DNA of 64,000 nucleotides, from positions 1 through 64,000 of the forward strand of contig JBBPIE010000018.1 in NCBI GenBank assembly GCA_038040485.1. The letters run 5' to 3'. The stretch's first letter is position 1, and every line of letters begins with the position of its first letter. The position numbers were made by a program, and so were the translations under genes. The stretch is from Onstottus_B arcticum (lineage in GTDB: Bacteria > Acidobacteriota > Blastocatellia > UBA7656). The notes beneath the pieces are model-generated. The model ran no database searches. It was given only the letters and a program-made list of their open reading frames with translations, and was not told the DNA's origin. Below, in pieces: positions 54,263 to 63,410 of the stretch.

Positions 54263-54660
54263 TGATAAACGCAGGAAGAATCTTCGGACGAGGGATCAGT
54301 TTTCCTCCGCGCGTGGGGCCAGACGGACGAATCGCGTGGTCGGAAGGCGAGACAAACGTTCGCGAAGCCATTCGAATAATCCTGATGACCGAGCAGCGCG
54401 AGCGACTGCGGCTGCCGGAGTTTGGCGGAGGGCTGGGGCGTTATTTGTTTGAGCCGAACACGGTGACTACGCGGCACTTGATTCAGGATCGCATCGCGAA
54501 GGCGCTCGAGCAATGGGAGCCGCGCATTCGAGTCGAGTCGATCGCCGTCGAGCCCGAAGCGACCGACCCGCAAGCCGCCATCGCGACGATCACCTACAAA
54601 CTCGTCGCGACGCAAGCTCGCGAGCGCGTGAGTTTGAACGTGACGCTCGGCGGAAAGTGA
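54262..54660 (+). CDS. Baseplate wedge protein, gp25-like (Afp9/Pvc9)
   Basis: 132 aa from the ATG at 54262, overlapping the preceding stop by one base (TGATG); the longer frame from 54124 lies inside the neighbouring gene. gp25/lysozyme-like baseplate fold, with GISFPPRVGPDGRIAWSEGE, REAIRIILMTEQRERLRLPE, GGGLGRYLFEP and DRIAKALEQWEPRIRVESIA, the latter typical of GPW/gp25. It connects the hub to the wedge and sheath and initiates sheath assembly. Confidence 0.92.
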   Translation: MINAGRIFGRGISFPPRVGPDGRIAWSEGETNVREAIRIILMTEQRERLRLPEFGGGLGRYLFEPNTVTTRHLIQDRIAKALEQWEPRIRVESIAVEPEATDPQAAIATITYKLVATQARERVSLNVTLGGK

Positions 54661-54661
54661 C

Positions 54662-54772
54662 TGATTTTGGATTTTGGATTTTAGATTTTGGATTCCGGAT
54701 GTTGATTTTGCACTCGGTGGATTGAGCAGCGGAGCAAAGGCTCACTCAATCCAAAATCTAAAATCCAAAATC
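54662..54772. repeat. Inverted repeat with GATTTTG words (copy 4)
   Basis: Left arm 54662-54695 and right arm 54747-54772 carry GATTTTG words and their complement. An inner stem ATTGAG (54721-54726) / CTCAAT (54745-54750) divides the loop. It lies between gp25 and baseplate J. Confidence 0.8.
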
Positions 54773-54808
54773 GGCCGCAACATATGACCGATTGTGTAGA
54801 GGGAATTT

Positions 54809-57100
54809 ATGCCGTTGACGATTCCAACGCTCGATGACCGGCGATACCAGGACTTGCTCGATGAATCGCTGGCCCGCATCCCGGTTCACACACCGGAGTG
54901 GACGAACTTCAACAAGAGCGATCCCGGCGTAACCCTTATCGAGGTCTTCGCGTTTCTGACCGAGAACCTGCTCTATCGCAGCAACCAGATCCCCGAGCGC
55001 AACCGGCGAAAGTTCCTGAAGCTCATCGGCGTTCCGCTCCAGGCGGCAGCCTCGGCGCGCGGACTTGTTGCGTTCTCGAACGAGCGCGGACCGCTCGAGA
55101 CGATAACCTTGAACACCGGTCTCGAGGTAAAAGCGGGGCAGGTCCCGTTTCGCACCACGCAGGGATTGGATGTTCTTCCCATCGAAGCGCAGATCTTCTA
55201 CAAGCGCGAGTTGAAGAATCCGTCCGACCAGATCAAGTCGTACTACGACCAGCTATATGCGTCATTCCTGAACCAGGCGCCGGCCGCGTCGGCCCAGCTC
55301 TATGAGACGGTCGCGTTTCCGCCTCGAGACGCGAGCGCAATCGATCTTGGGCTCGACAGCATCGATGGTTCGCTGTGGATCGCGCTGCTTGTGCGCGAGG
55401 GCGACAAGCCGGCGGACACCACCGAGACTGCGCGCGAAGACTTGCGCAACGACGTGCGGCAGAAGATCGGCGGAAAAACGCTGAGCCTCGGGATTGTTCC
55501 TGCTCTTACCGAATCGGGCCGCCTGCTATCGCCCGGCGGCCAGGCAAACACCGAAGGCGCGTCGCTGTTGAAATACGAAGTCCCGATCGGCGAAACGCTT
55601 TCGGCGACCGCAAGCGAGCGGCTGCCGCGCTATCGCTCGCTCGATTCGATTGCTTCAAACAACGTGCTTGACGGTCCCGGCGTCGTGCAAATCACCCTGC
55701 CACCAGGCACGCAGTTGAAGCTGTGGGACAACCTGGATCCGCTCGAGTTGGGGGCGCTCGATTTTCCGCCGGCGCTTGAAGACTCAAAGCTCAACGACCG
55801 AGTCATCACCTGGCTGCGAGTTCGCTCCACTGCGCCTGCAAAGACGCGCTTGCTGTGGGCGGGCATCAACTCAACGTTTGTCTCGCAGCGCGCGCACATC
55901 GCAAACGAGATTCTGCCTTCGGGCACCGGCGCTCCGGATCAGGTGGTGGTGCTCTCGAAGACGCCGGTTATTCCCGAGTCGGTCCGCCTGTTCGTGATCA
56001 CAAAAGAGAAAGCAGAGGAGTGGACCGAGATCGACGACCTCACGGCGGCAGGCCCGGAAGTTCCGGTTCGCGACCCAAGGCTTCCGCCCGGCAGCGCTGT
56101 CGTCGTCAACAATCTGGTGAAGGTCTTCGACGTCGATGCCGAGTCAGGCGAGGTTCGATTCGGCGACGGGTTGCGAGGCGCGAGGCCGCCGCTGGGCGCG
56201 GCGATGCGTGCCGACTACGACTACGGCGTGGGCCGCGACGGCAACGTCAACAAGAGCGCAATCAACAGCAGCCCGGCGTTGCCTGCCGGCATAAAAGTCA
56301 CCAATCCGGTTGCGACCTGGGGCGGCGCCGAGGCCGAGACCGTCGGCGAAGGCGAGAAGCAGATCACCCGATATCTGCAGAACCGCGAGCGCCTTGTGAA
56401 CGCGGTCGATTTCGAGACGGTGACTCGTCGCACTCCCGGAGTCGATATCGGACGCGTCGATGTGTTGGCGGCGTTCAGTCCCGAGCTTGGATCGAACGAG
56501 CCGGGCGATGCTCCAGGCTCGGTGACGCTGATGATCATTCCCAAGTACGACAACGCGCAGCCCGACGCGCCGCTCCCCGACAGAACGTTCCTCGACGCGA
56601 TCTGCGAGTACGTGGACTCGCGGCGGCTGGTGACAACCGAGGTGTTTCTTCGCGGACCGATCTACAAACAGATTTGGATTTCGATCGGGATCGACGTTAC
56701 CGCCGGTCAAAGCGTCGCCGAGGTTCGCGAAGCTGTGAAGCAGGAGCTGCTGCGTTTCTTGTCGCCGCTTCCGGCGAGCGGAGTTGAGGACCCGGCGTCC
56801 CTGCCGGCGTCGGATCCGCAGCGCGGCTGGCCGCTTCGCAAACCGGTGGTCGCGCTCGAGTTGATGGCGGTCGCCAGCCGCGTCACCGGCGTTTCACTGG
56901 TGCATAAAGTTCTGCTGGCTGAGGGCACAAACGCCGCTCAGGACCAGATCGAGATGCAAGGGCTCGATCTTCCGCGAGTGGCGGGAATCTCGGTGTCGGT
57001 TGGTGAGCCGGTTGATCTGAGCGAGCTTCGAGGCACCTCGGCGACCAGTGACGCGACCAGGAACCTCGTCCCGGTCCCGGTGATTCCGGACGAGTGCTAG
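54809..57100 (+). CDS. Baseplate protein J-like wedge protein (Afp11/Pvc11)
   Basis: 763 aa with GAGGGAATTT before the ATG. Family hallmarks: LTIPTLDDRRYQDLLDESLA and TPEWTNFNKSDPGVTLIEVF, FLTENLLYRSNQIPERNRR at ~45-65, then the J core near 540 (NRERLVNAVDFETVTRRTPG). The large baseplate wedge component, T4 gp6/P2 J family. The gene sits next to gp25, as in other contractile injectors. Two long repeat arrays flank it. It should be essential to the baseplate. Confidence 0.92.
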   Translation: MPLTIPTLDDRRYQDLLDESLARIPVHTPEWTNFNKSDPGVTLIEVFAFLTENLLYRSNQIPERNRRKFLKLIGVPLQAAASARGLVAFSNERGPLETITLNTGLEVKAGQVPFRTTQGLDVLPIEAQIFYKRELKNPSDQIKSYYDQLYASFLNQAPAASAQLYETVAFPPRDASAIDLGLDSIDGSLWIALLVREGDKPADTTETAREDLRNDVRQKIGGKTLSLGIVPALTESGRLLSPGGQANTEGASLLKYEVPIGETLSATASERLPRYRSLDSIASNNVLDGPGVVQITLPPGTQLKLWDNLDPLELGALDFPPALEDSKLNDRVITWLRVRSTAPAKTRLLWAGINSTFVSQRAHIANEILPSGTGAPDQVVVLSKTPVIPESVRLFVITKEKAEEWTEIDDLTAAGPEVPVRDPRLPPGSAVVVNNLVKVFDVDAESGEVRFGDGLRGARPPLGAAMRADYDYGVGRDGNVNKSAINSSPALPAGIKVTNPVATWGGAEAETVGEGEKQITRYLQNRERLVNAVDFETVTRRTPGVDIGRVDVLAAFSPELGSNEPGDAPGSVTLMIIPKYDNAQPDAPLPDRTFLDAICEYVDSRRLVTTEVFLRGPIYKQIWISIGIDVTAGQSVAEVREAVKQELLRFLSPLPASGVEDPASLPASDPQRGWPLRKPVVALELMAVASRVTGVSLVHKVLLAEGTNAAQDQIEMQGLDLPRVAGISVSVGEPVDLSELRGTSATSDATRNLVPVPVIPDEC

Positions 57101-57118
57101 CTCGGCGCCGGCTCTGCG

Positions 57119-57217
57119 CTTCTGCGACTCGGCGGTTAGAGGGTTCGCAAATTGGTAAACCTGGAAGTTCTCTCTAACCGCAGAGACACTGAGACGCAGA
57201 GAAAAACGCAAAGAAGA
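57119..57217. repeat. Inverted repeat with CGCAGAGA 8-nt words
   Basis: The gap before the tail protein I gene has CTTCTGCGACTCGGCGGTTA on the left and CTCTAACCGCAGAGACACTG on the right, with words CGCAGAGA, CACTGAGA, CGCAGAGA repeating every 8 nt up to 57217. It ends 6 bases before the ATG. Confidence 0.7.
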
Positions 57218-57222
57218 ATCTG

Positions 57223-60200
57223 ATGGACGCAAACGGAACAAAGTTTCATCTGTTGCTGGGCAAGGAGGATTGGTCGCGCTTGACGGATCAGCACGGCCGG
57301 CCGCTTGCGGATCTGTGGGCGCTGCCGCCCGGCCAGCGCGACCAGGTGAAAACGCATTGGAACGAAGCCGCGTCGGAGCTGACCCTTGCCCCTCGGTTGT
57401 TTCAGTTCTCTCCCGCGCCAAAGGACAACGCTCCGACTCTGGAGAACCGGCGAGGCGCGGGGCGCGACCGTTTCGGCAACTGGTATTGGATCGATTCGAC
57501 CGAGCGCGAGATTCTGGTCAACTCTGCCGGGAGTGGATCGACTTCGCACTTCTGGTCCGAGTGCGACGGGCTGGAATGTGAAGCTTCACCGCGTTTCGGC
57601 GATTTCGTGACGATGGAAGCGCAAGTAGAGCCCTCGGGCGGGACGCCCGCGCTCCCAGCGCTCAAGCTTCGAGGCCTGGCTGTGACCGAAGACCACTACC
57701 TTGTTGTTGGAGTGTTGGACCCGGCCGGGTTGCTGATCTTCGACTTGCATGCGGGAGGTTCACCGCGACAAATACTCTGGCCGGAAGAAATCGGGTTCGC
57801 CCCGTTCGATATGTCGCCTCGTCCCGGAGGCGGAGTTTGGATACTCGACCGCGATTTTTCAAACTCGAACACGCCTGCTCGTTACTGGGCGCTCGATCGC
57901 CATTTCAGCATCGAAGCTCCCGCCGCCGCGCCATCCGCCCAACCCGCCGACTTTCAACCGGTTGATGGCGGCGAGACGAGATTCGATCAGCCTCGAAGCT
58001 TCGCGGGCGGCGTTTCGCTGGAGACGTCGTCTCCGCCGGTTGCGATCGACGCAATCGCAATCGAAGCGCTTCCCGACGACACGATCCTGATCCTCGACCG
58101 CAATCACGGCGAGCCGTTCTCGCTGATCCGTCATTACGACTTCGAGAAGCAACTGGGCGCCTCGCTTTCGACAGAGGAGATGGCCGGGCGGATCGAAAAA
58201 GACAAACAGCCGGCGTTCACGCTCCGGGCACACGACTTCGCGTTCGCGCCCGCGAGTTCCGCTACAAAAAAGAATTGGGGCACGCTCTACATCGTCGAAG
58301 AACAAGGCAATCAGTCGTTCGCCTTCACTCTGCTCGGCGAAGCCGAGAACCTTCGGCTCGGTCCGCTGGCCGAGTACTTGCCGATGCGTTTGTTCGCCGG
58401 ACGAGGTTTGGTGCGCGCGGGTGCGGGCGTGTACTACGACTTCAGCGGCGGTTGGGTGCCGCTGATCGAGCAGCGTCGGCCGCGCTTCGCCATCGAGGCG
58501 GTGATCGAGACGCCAATCAAGCCGGTCTGGTTCGACGGCCTCGAGCCTGATTGCGTGTGGCACCGGCTGATGCTTGATGCGTGCATACCGCCCGAGACAA
58601 GAGTAGAGGTGTGGAGCCGGGCGGCTAACGAAGCGAGCGAGCTTCCGTTCACGCAATGGCAGCCCGAGCCGAATCTCTACTCGCGCAGCGATGGTTCCGA
58701 GCAACCGTTTGCGCGAAAGCTGAAACCCGCTCCTGGCTCGCAGGGGTCGGCTCTTGGCAAGAGTGACGGAACAATCACCACAATGCAGACCTGGGAGCTT
58801 TTGTTTCAGCGGGCGCGAGGCCGCTTCCTGCAACTGAGGCTGAGGATCACAGGAAACGGGCGATCGACTCCGCGGCTGCGCGCGTTGCGAGCCTATTACC
58901 CGCGCTTCTCTTATCTCGAGCACTATCTGCCGGGAGTCTATCGAGAGGACGAACAGTCGGCATCGTTCCTCGACCGGTTTCTTTCAAACTTCGAGGGTTT
59001 CTATACCGCGCTCGAGGACAAGATCGCGTCGGCGCAGATGCTATTCGACGTGCGCAGCGCGCCGGCCGAGACGCTCGAGTGGCTGGCAAGCTGGCTCGCA
59101 GTGGTTTTGGACCCGGCGTGGGATGAACGAAAGCGTCGCCTGTTTATCAAGCACGCGATGACTTTCTTCCAGTATCGCGGCACGATTCGTGGCCTTCAGA
59201 TGTCGCTGCGTCTTGCGCTGGAGGACTGCGCGGACGAGAGCATGTTCGATCCGGCGGCAAATGTTACGCAGCGGGGAGGGATCCGAATCATCGAGGCTTA
59301 TCGAAGCCGCCGCACGCCGGGTGTCGCGCTTGGCGACCCGACCGAGCTGGCCGGTTTGCGCGAGATCTCCCCGACAGCGCGGTGGACGCCGGAGAACGGA
59401 CGAGCCGATCTGAACGCGCGCTACAAGCGGTTCTTTGAGGAGGCGTTCCAAATCGAGCTTGGCGATGTTGTGGCTTTCCCGATCCGACGCCCCGAGTATC
59501 GAGGAGTTTCGGCAGAAGCGGCTCAGTTGATCGCGAGCGGCTGGGAACAGTTCGCGCGGGAAACGCTCGGGTTTGTTCCCTCGGCCGCCGACGCAGAGCG
59601 AAACGGTTGGGACGCTTTTCTGGCAAGGCAGTACGAAAGCATCGCCGATCTCAACAGCGCGCACGCGTCGAACTACGCGAGCTTCGAAGCCGTTCCGCTC
59701 CCGGCCGATCAGCCTTCGGGCGCGCGATCAGACGATTGGTCAGAATTCCTTGCAGCAACCGGTTCAGCAAACAGAAGGCGATGGCAGAACTTTCTAGAGC
59801 GCCGATACCGCCGCGTCGCTGCTTTGAATCAAGCATACGGGAAGCACTGGAAGTCGCTGGACAGCGTTCCGCTTTTCGACGAACTGCCGCCCGACTCTGC
59901 CGCGTTGCAGGACTGGTATCGCTTCGAGGCGGTGTTGCTCGCGATGCAACGAGCGGCTCACCGGTTCACGGTTTTGTTGCCGGCGCCGCCGGGACAGTCG
60001 CCCGATACTGCCGAGTATCAGCACCGCCGCGATCTCGCCGCGCGAATCGTGAACTGGGAGAAGCCGGCGCACACGGTGTTCGATGTGAAGTTCTTCTGGA
60101 ACATGTTCCGAGTCGGCGGCGCCCGGCTTGGCGAAGACACGGTGCTGGATCTGGGCAGCCGGGCTCCGCAGCTTATGAGCCCGATGACTCTTGGGCAAGG

Positions 60201-60285
60201 TCATCTAGCCGAAGCCTATCTGGCGCCCACGCACCCGCAGGATGTAACAGACCGGCAGATCATCGGGCGAGACAGGTTCCAATGA
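57223..60285 (+). CDS. Tail protein I fused to a beta-propeller-like N-terminal region (Afp12-like)
   Basis: 1020 aa. The C-terminal ~450 residues match the P2 gpI/wedge-type tail protein: FSYLEHYLPGVYREDEQSAS, FLDRFLSNFEGFYTALEDKI, TLEWLASWLAVVLDPAWDER and FFQYRGTIRGLQMSLRLAL. The N-terminal ~550 residues contain repeated segments with a propeller-like look (GRDRFGNWYWIDSTEREILV, GGVWILDRDFS, DTILILDRNHGEPFSLIRHY). Residues ~139-150 (PSGGTPALPAL) are encoded by a GGGACGCCCGCGCTCCCAG run that resembles the dispersed repeat. The propeller may bind a partner or surface ligand. Confidence 0.82.
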   Translation: MDANGTKFHLLLGKEDWSRLTDQHGRPLADLWALPPGQRDQVKTHWNEAASELTLAPRLFQFSPAPKDNAPTLENRRGAGRDRFGNWYWIDSTEREILVNSAGSGSTSHFWSECDGLECEASPRFGDFVTMEAQVEPSGGTPALPALKLRGLAVTEDHYLVVGVLDPAGLLIFDLHAGGSPRQILWPEEIGFAPFDMSPRPGGGVWILDRDFSNSNTPARYWALDRHFSIEAPAAAPSAQPADFQPVDGGETRFDQPRSFAGGVSLETSSPPVAIDAIAIEALPDDTILILDRNHGEPFSLIRHYDFEKQLGASLSTEEMAGRIEKDKQPAFTLRAHDFAFAPASSATKKNWGTLYIVEEQGNQSFAFTLLGEAENLRLGPLAEYLPMRLFAGRGLVRAGAGVYYDFSGGWVPLIEQRRPRFAIEAVIETPIKPVWFDGLEPDCVWHRLMLDACIPPETRVEVWSRAANEASELPFTQWQPEPNLYSRSDGSEQPFARKLKPAPGSQGSALGKSDGTITTMQTWELLFQRARGRFLQLRLRITGNGRSTPRLRALRAYYPRFSYLEHYLPGVYREDEQSASFLDRFLSNFEGFYTALEDKIASAQMLFDVRSAPAETLEWLASWLAVVLDPAWDERKRRLFIKHAMTFFQYRGTIRGLQMSLRLALEDCADESMFDPAANVTQRGGIRIIEAYRSRRTPGVALGDPTELAGLREISPTARWTPENGRADLNARYKRFFEEAFQIELGDVVAFPIRRPEYRGVSAEAAQLIASGWEQFARETLGFVPSAADAERNGWDAFLARQYESIADLNSAHASNYASFEAVPLPADQPSGARSDDWSEFLAATGSANRRRWQNFLERRYRRVAALNQAYGKHWKSLDSVPLFDELPPDSAALQDWYRFEAVLLAMQRAAHRFTVLLPAPPGQSPDTAEYQHRRDLAARIVNWEKPAHTVFDVKFFWNMFRVGGARLGEDTVLDLGSRAPQLMSPMTLGQGHLAEAYLAPTHPQDVTDRQIIGRDRFQ

Positions 60286-60290
60286 ACAGG

Positions 60291-60355
60291 CTGGGAGCGC
60301 GGCCGTCCCGGCCGCATGAAGCGAATCTAAAAACGCGGCCCTCGCGGCCGCATGT
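60291..60355. repeat. Short repeats CGGCC/GGCCGCATG after tail protein I
   Basis: Two direct copies of GCGGCC-N5-CGGCCGCATG occur at ~60299-60319 and ~60334-60354, beginning with CTGGGAGCGC at 60291, the same start as the 16054 and 63411 elements. Confidence 0.65.
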
Positions 60356-60385
60356 TAGAAGCGACGAACGAACAGGAGAGGACTT

Positions 60386-62122
60386 ATGAGCACTTTCACT
60401 CCTCGCGTGACGCCGGCATCGGCCGCGCTCGATCCGACGAAGCACGTCAACTACAACCTGGGGATGGTCCTGGGTGCGGACGACTTTACTCAGGAGTTCG
60501 CGTATCTCTCCGGGCGCGATCACTGGCTTGCGCGCGACATGCTCGGCTACGGCACGATGTCCGGGCTGCGGGTGTTTATCGAGAGCGATGCTACAGGCCC
60601 GCGAGTGGCCGTCTCGCCCGGCACAGCCGCCAGCCCCTGTGGCCAGTTGATTCGAGTGCCTTCAGCACAGTGCGCCTTCTTGAACGACTGGCTGAAGCTG
60701 GACAAAACAAAGAGCGATCTGGCCACGCGCTTGAGTTCGCCCCCGGCCAGTTCCGTTCGCCTGTACGTCGTGTTGTCGTATCGCGAGTGTCCAACCGACA
60801 ACGTTCCGATCCCGGGCGAGCCCTGCCGAAGCGAAGAAGATGTAATGATGCCCTCCCGGCTGACCGATGATTTCAAACTCGAGCTGCGATTGGATGCGCC
60901 CGGCCAGCGCGAAGAAGAAGCGGTACGCGACTTCGTGGCGTGGCTTCGCGGCGTCGAGGTCGGTGATTCATCAGCCAGCATTCCGCTCCCCGACTTTCTT
61001 GCGGCGCTTCGCGGGGCTTCACACGAGTTGAGTTCGCCTCCCGCGCCGGGCGCGGACCAGCTTGTGGATTACATGTTCGGTTCGCCGCCGGGTTCGCTTC
61101 ACATTCATCCGCACGATCTATGCGAATACTTGAGGGCGGCGTTTCGGTTATGGGTGACTGAGCTGAGGCCGATGTGGCGTCCCGACTTCTTTGCCGGGAG
61201 TCACGGCTGCGGGGGCGCGCCGGCTTCGGCGGATGAGCGAACCGAAGACTGTGTGTTGCTGGCGGCGGTGGACGTACCGATCACCAGGCTTGCAAGCGGC
61301 GATTTGCAAGTGACGAATCCGGCCTCGATCGTCGTCGATGAAGAACACCGGCCCTCGCTGATCCATCTTCGCCTGCTGCAGGAGTGGATGATCTGCGGGC
61401 GCGCGGGCGGCGGAGCGAGCGGGGCGGGTCCGCAAGGCCCGGCTGGGCCGCAAGGCTCTCAAGGTACACAAGGACCGCCCGGGCCGCAGGGCCCGCAAGG
61501 TGTGCCCGGCCCGCAAGGTCCGGCAGGAGGAGGCGGCGGAGGCGACGGGGGGAGTCCCGGACCTCAAGGACCTCAAGGTGTGCCCGGCCCGCAAGGCGTC
61601 CGCGGCGCCGCGGGTCCCCAGGGACCGCCCGGCGCTCAAGGTCAAACGGGCCCGCAAGGTGCCACAGGCGCGCAGGGCCCGGTAGGTGCGCAAGGAAATC
61701 CGGGGGCGCAGGGGCCGGCAGGTGCACAAGGAGCTCCGGGCGCGCAGGGGCCGGCAGGTGCGCAAGGAACTCCGGGCAACAGTTTCATCATCGCGGCTGG
61801 CAGATTCGACGTGAACGGCGCAGCCGCGGCGCTGCCGTTGTTCTCCTTTAACGGTCTGCGGGCTCAGCGGCTGCCGCTCACTCAGTTTCCGCTCTACTTG
61901 CTGCGATTCCCCGGTTTCACGGCGGACGGCAGATATGTGGTGAAAGGCACTCCGATCAACATCCTGGGCCAGGCGGCGGCGGACTTTGAAGTGATTCCTT
62001 CGAACGATCCCGGGCTCGCAAGTGTGAGCGCCTCGGCACAAACCGGAATAGTCGTGCGGGTGGCGGTGAACAACGAGCCGGTCAGAAACGGTTTCATGGT
62101 TGAGATCAGCCAATTCCCATAA
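60386..62122 (+). CDS. Collagen-like tail fibre protein of the CIS
   Basis: 578 aa with AGGAGAGGAC upstream. Residues ~1-340 form a conserved globular head (VNYNLGMVLGADDFTQEFAY, HWLARDMLGYGTMSGLRVFI, VSPGTAASPCGQLIRV) that also resembles the following protein. Residues ~347-465 are ~35 Gly-X-Y collagen triplets (runs such as GPQGPQGVPGPQGPA) in two blocks separated by a Gly-rich linker (GGGGGGDGGS). The C-terminal ~110 residues are a beta domain that could bind a receptor. The triplets should trimerise into a rigid rod, as in phage tail fibres with collagen-like parts. The encoding DNA has a 36-bp tandem repeat. Confidence 0.85.
   Translation: MSTFTPRVTPASAALDPTKHVNYNLGMVLGADDFTQEFAYLSGRDHWLARDMLGYGTMSGLRVFIESDATGPRVAVSPGTAASPCGQLIRVPSAQCAFLNDWLKLDKTKSDLATRLSSPPASSVRLYVVLSYRECPTDNVPIPGEPCRSEEDVMMPSRLTDDFKLELRLDAPGQREEEAVRDFVAWLRGVEVGDSSASIPLPDFLAALRGASHELSSPPAPGADQLVDYMFGSPPGSLHIHPHDLCEYLRAAFRLWVTELRPMWRPDFFAGSHGCGGAPASADERTEDCVLLAAVDVPITRLASGDLQVTNPASIVVDEEHRPSLIHLRLLQEWMICGRAGGGASGAGPQGPAGPQGSQGTQGPPGPQGPQGVPGPQGPAGGGGGGDGGSPGPQGPQGVPGPQGVRGAAGPQGPPGAQGQTGPQGATGAQGPVGAQGNPGAQGPAGAQGAPGAQGPAGAQGTPGNSFIIAAGRFDVNGAAAALPLFSFNGLRAQRLPLTQFPLYLLRFPGFTADGRYVVKGTPINILGQAAADFEVIPSNDPGLASVSASAQTGIVVRVAVNNEPVRNGFMVEISQFP
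61672..61779 (+). repeat. 36-bp tandem repeat inside the collagen-like region
   Basis: Three 36-bp units at 61672-61707, 61708-61743 and 61744-61779, each about GCAGGGGCCGGCAGGTGCGC followed by AAGG-(A/C)(A/T)CCGGG(C/G)GC and encoding GAQGPAGAQGNPGAQ-like turns. Differences are few, so copy number can change without frame loss. Confidence 0.85.
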
Positions 62123-62140
62123 GCCCGAACGGAGCAGCTC

Positions 62141-63397
62141 ATGAACACGAGGCAACTAAGCGAAGCAATTCTGGACGGCGGCATTCGCTCGAACAATTTC
62201 TTCAACGGGCGATTGTTGTCGGCTGAAGACTTGAGCAGCGAGCAGCAAGCTAACCGCGCGGGCAATCAAGCGCTTGGGCAAGCGATCGGAGACGGCATCG
62301 CATACGGCCTGGAAGTCTCGAAGGCCAATCAAGCCGGCAATGATCCAATCGTTAGCGTACAGCCGGGGCTCGCGATCAATCGATACGGAGACGCGCTCAG
62401 ACTCAATACCGAGACAGTCGTATCGCTTGTTCGACCCGCGGAAGCTCTCAACTTGCCGGTCACCGCGCAGGCCGGCTTCAACGCATGCCAGCCGCTTCAG
62501 TCAGGCAGCTATGTTACCGGAGCCGGGGTGTACCTGCTTGTGCTTTGTCCGGCCCAGGGCCGCGAAGGCCGCGCCTTGATCGGCGGTTTGAACAACACTG
62601 CCTCAGGCTGCAACACCAAGTTCATCGTTGACGGTGTGAAGTTCCGGTTGATCCAGCTCGACCTGACACCGGCCGAGTTGAACGACGCCGACCATCTGAG
62701 AAACGCCGTCGCGTACAAGTGCTTCGGGGTTGCCGACATGAAGTCGCTGGTGAGCGATCCATTCCGCGCGGGAGCTGAAGGATACGGGTTGCTCGACCAG
62801 CTTCGCCCCAGTCGCCTGACCGATTGTGATGTTCCGCTGGCGGTTCTTAATTGGACTGCAAGCGGCGGCATTCGGTTTGTGGACATGTGGTCGGGGCGCC
62901 GGCCGACGGTGCGCGCGTCGGTTGATGGAAGATGGAACGGGATTTTGGGCGACCGCCGCGCGAGCGAAGCGGAAGCGATGTTCCTCCAGTTCGCGGATCA
63001 GTTGGACGCGCTTCGCACTGTGAATCCGGAAGCTGTCGTCGCCTCGCAGTACTTCCGCTACCTTCCGCCGGTCGGAGTTCTCCCTCTGGCACGGCCCGGC
63101 GCGGTGCGCGGATTCAAGTACTCGAAGTTTTTCGAACAGCGAGTCTATCGCGAGCCGATCTTTATTGAGGGCTCGCGGGTCGAGGCCTTGATACGTCGTG
63201 GCATGAGTCACGCGCCGATAGACTTGAACAATGGCGAGATGGTCTGGCTATACGCCGTCCGCGAAACTTACGACCCGCGAGCCTACTCACCGGCGCCCGT
63301 GCCGTTCGAGTACGTGATCTTTGCGAGCGGGCACATTCCATACCACGGGGAGGCGCTCTTCAACGTGGCGCGGTGGAACTATAGCAATTATTCGTAG
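62141..63397 (+). CDS. Partner of the collagen-like protein, unknown function
   Basis: 418 aa, 18 bp after the fibre gene. The N-terminal ~90 residues resemble the head of that fibre protein in order (FNGRLLSAEDLSSEQQANRA, GDGIAYGLEVSKANQ, VSVQPGLAINRYGDALRL), so the two share a fold and probably arose by duplication. The remaining ~300 residues (YLLVLCPAQGREGRALIGGL; YKCFGVADMKSLVSD; VASQYFRYLPPVGVLPLA) show no known domain and no signal peptide. It could bind at the baseplate next to the fibre. Confidence 0.6.
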   Translation: MNTRQLSEAILDGGIRSNNFFNGRLLSAEDLSSEQQANRAGNQALGQAIGDGIAYGLEVSKANQAGNDPIVSVQPGLAINRYGDALRLNTETVVSLVRPAEALNLPVTAQAGFNACQPLQSGSYVTGAGVYLLVLCPAQGREGRALIGGLNNTASGCNTKFIVDGVKFRLIQLDLTPAELNDADHLRNAVAYKCFGVADMKSLVSDPFRAGAEGYGLLDQLRPSRLTDCDVPLAVLNWTASGGIRFVDMWSGRRPTVRASVDGRWNGILGDRRASEAEAMFLQFADQLDALRTVNPEAVVASQYFRYLPPVGVLPLARPGAVRGFKYSKFFEQRVYREPIFIEGSRVEALIRRGMSHAPIDLNNGEMVWLYAVRETYDPRAYSPAPVPFEYVIFASGHIPYHGEALFNVARWNYSNYS

Positions 63398-63410
63398 CTC
63401 GACCCTGGAT

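Noticed and set aside
55855..56787. 310-codon Arg-rich plus-strand frame inside the baseplate J gene
   Set aside because: Shifted frame of a clear J homologue; highly repetitive arginine composition.
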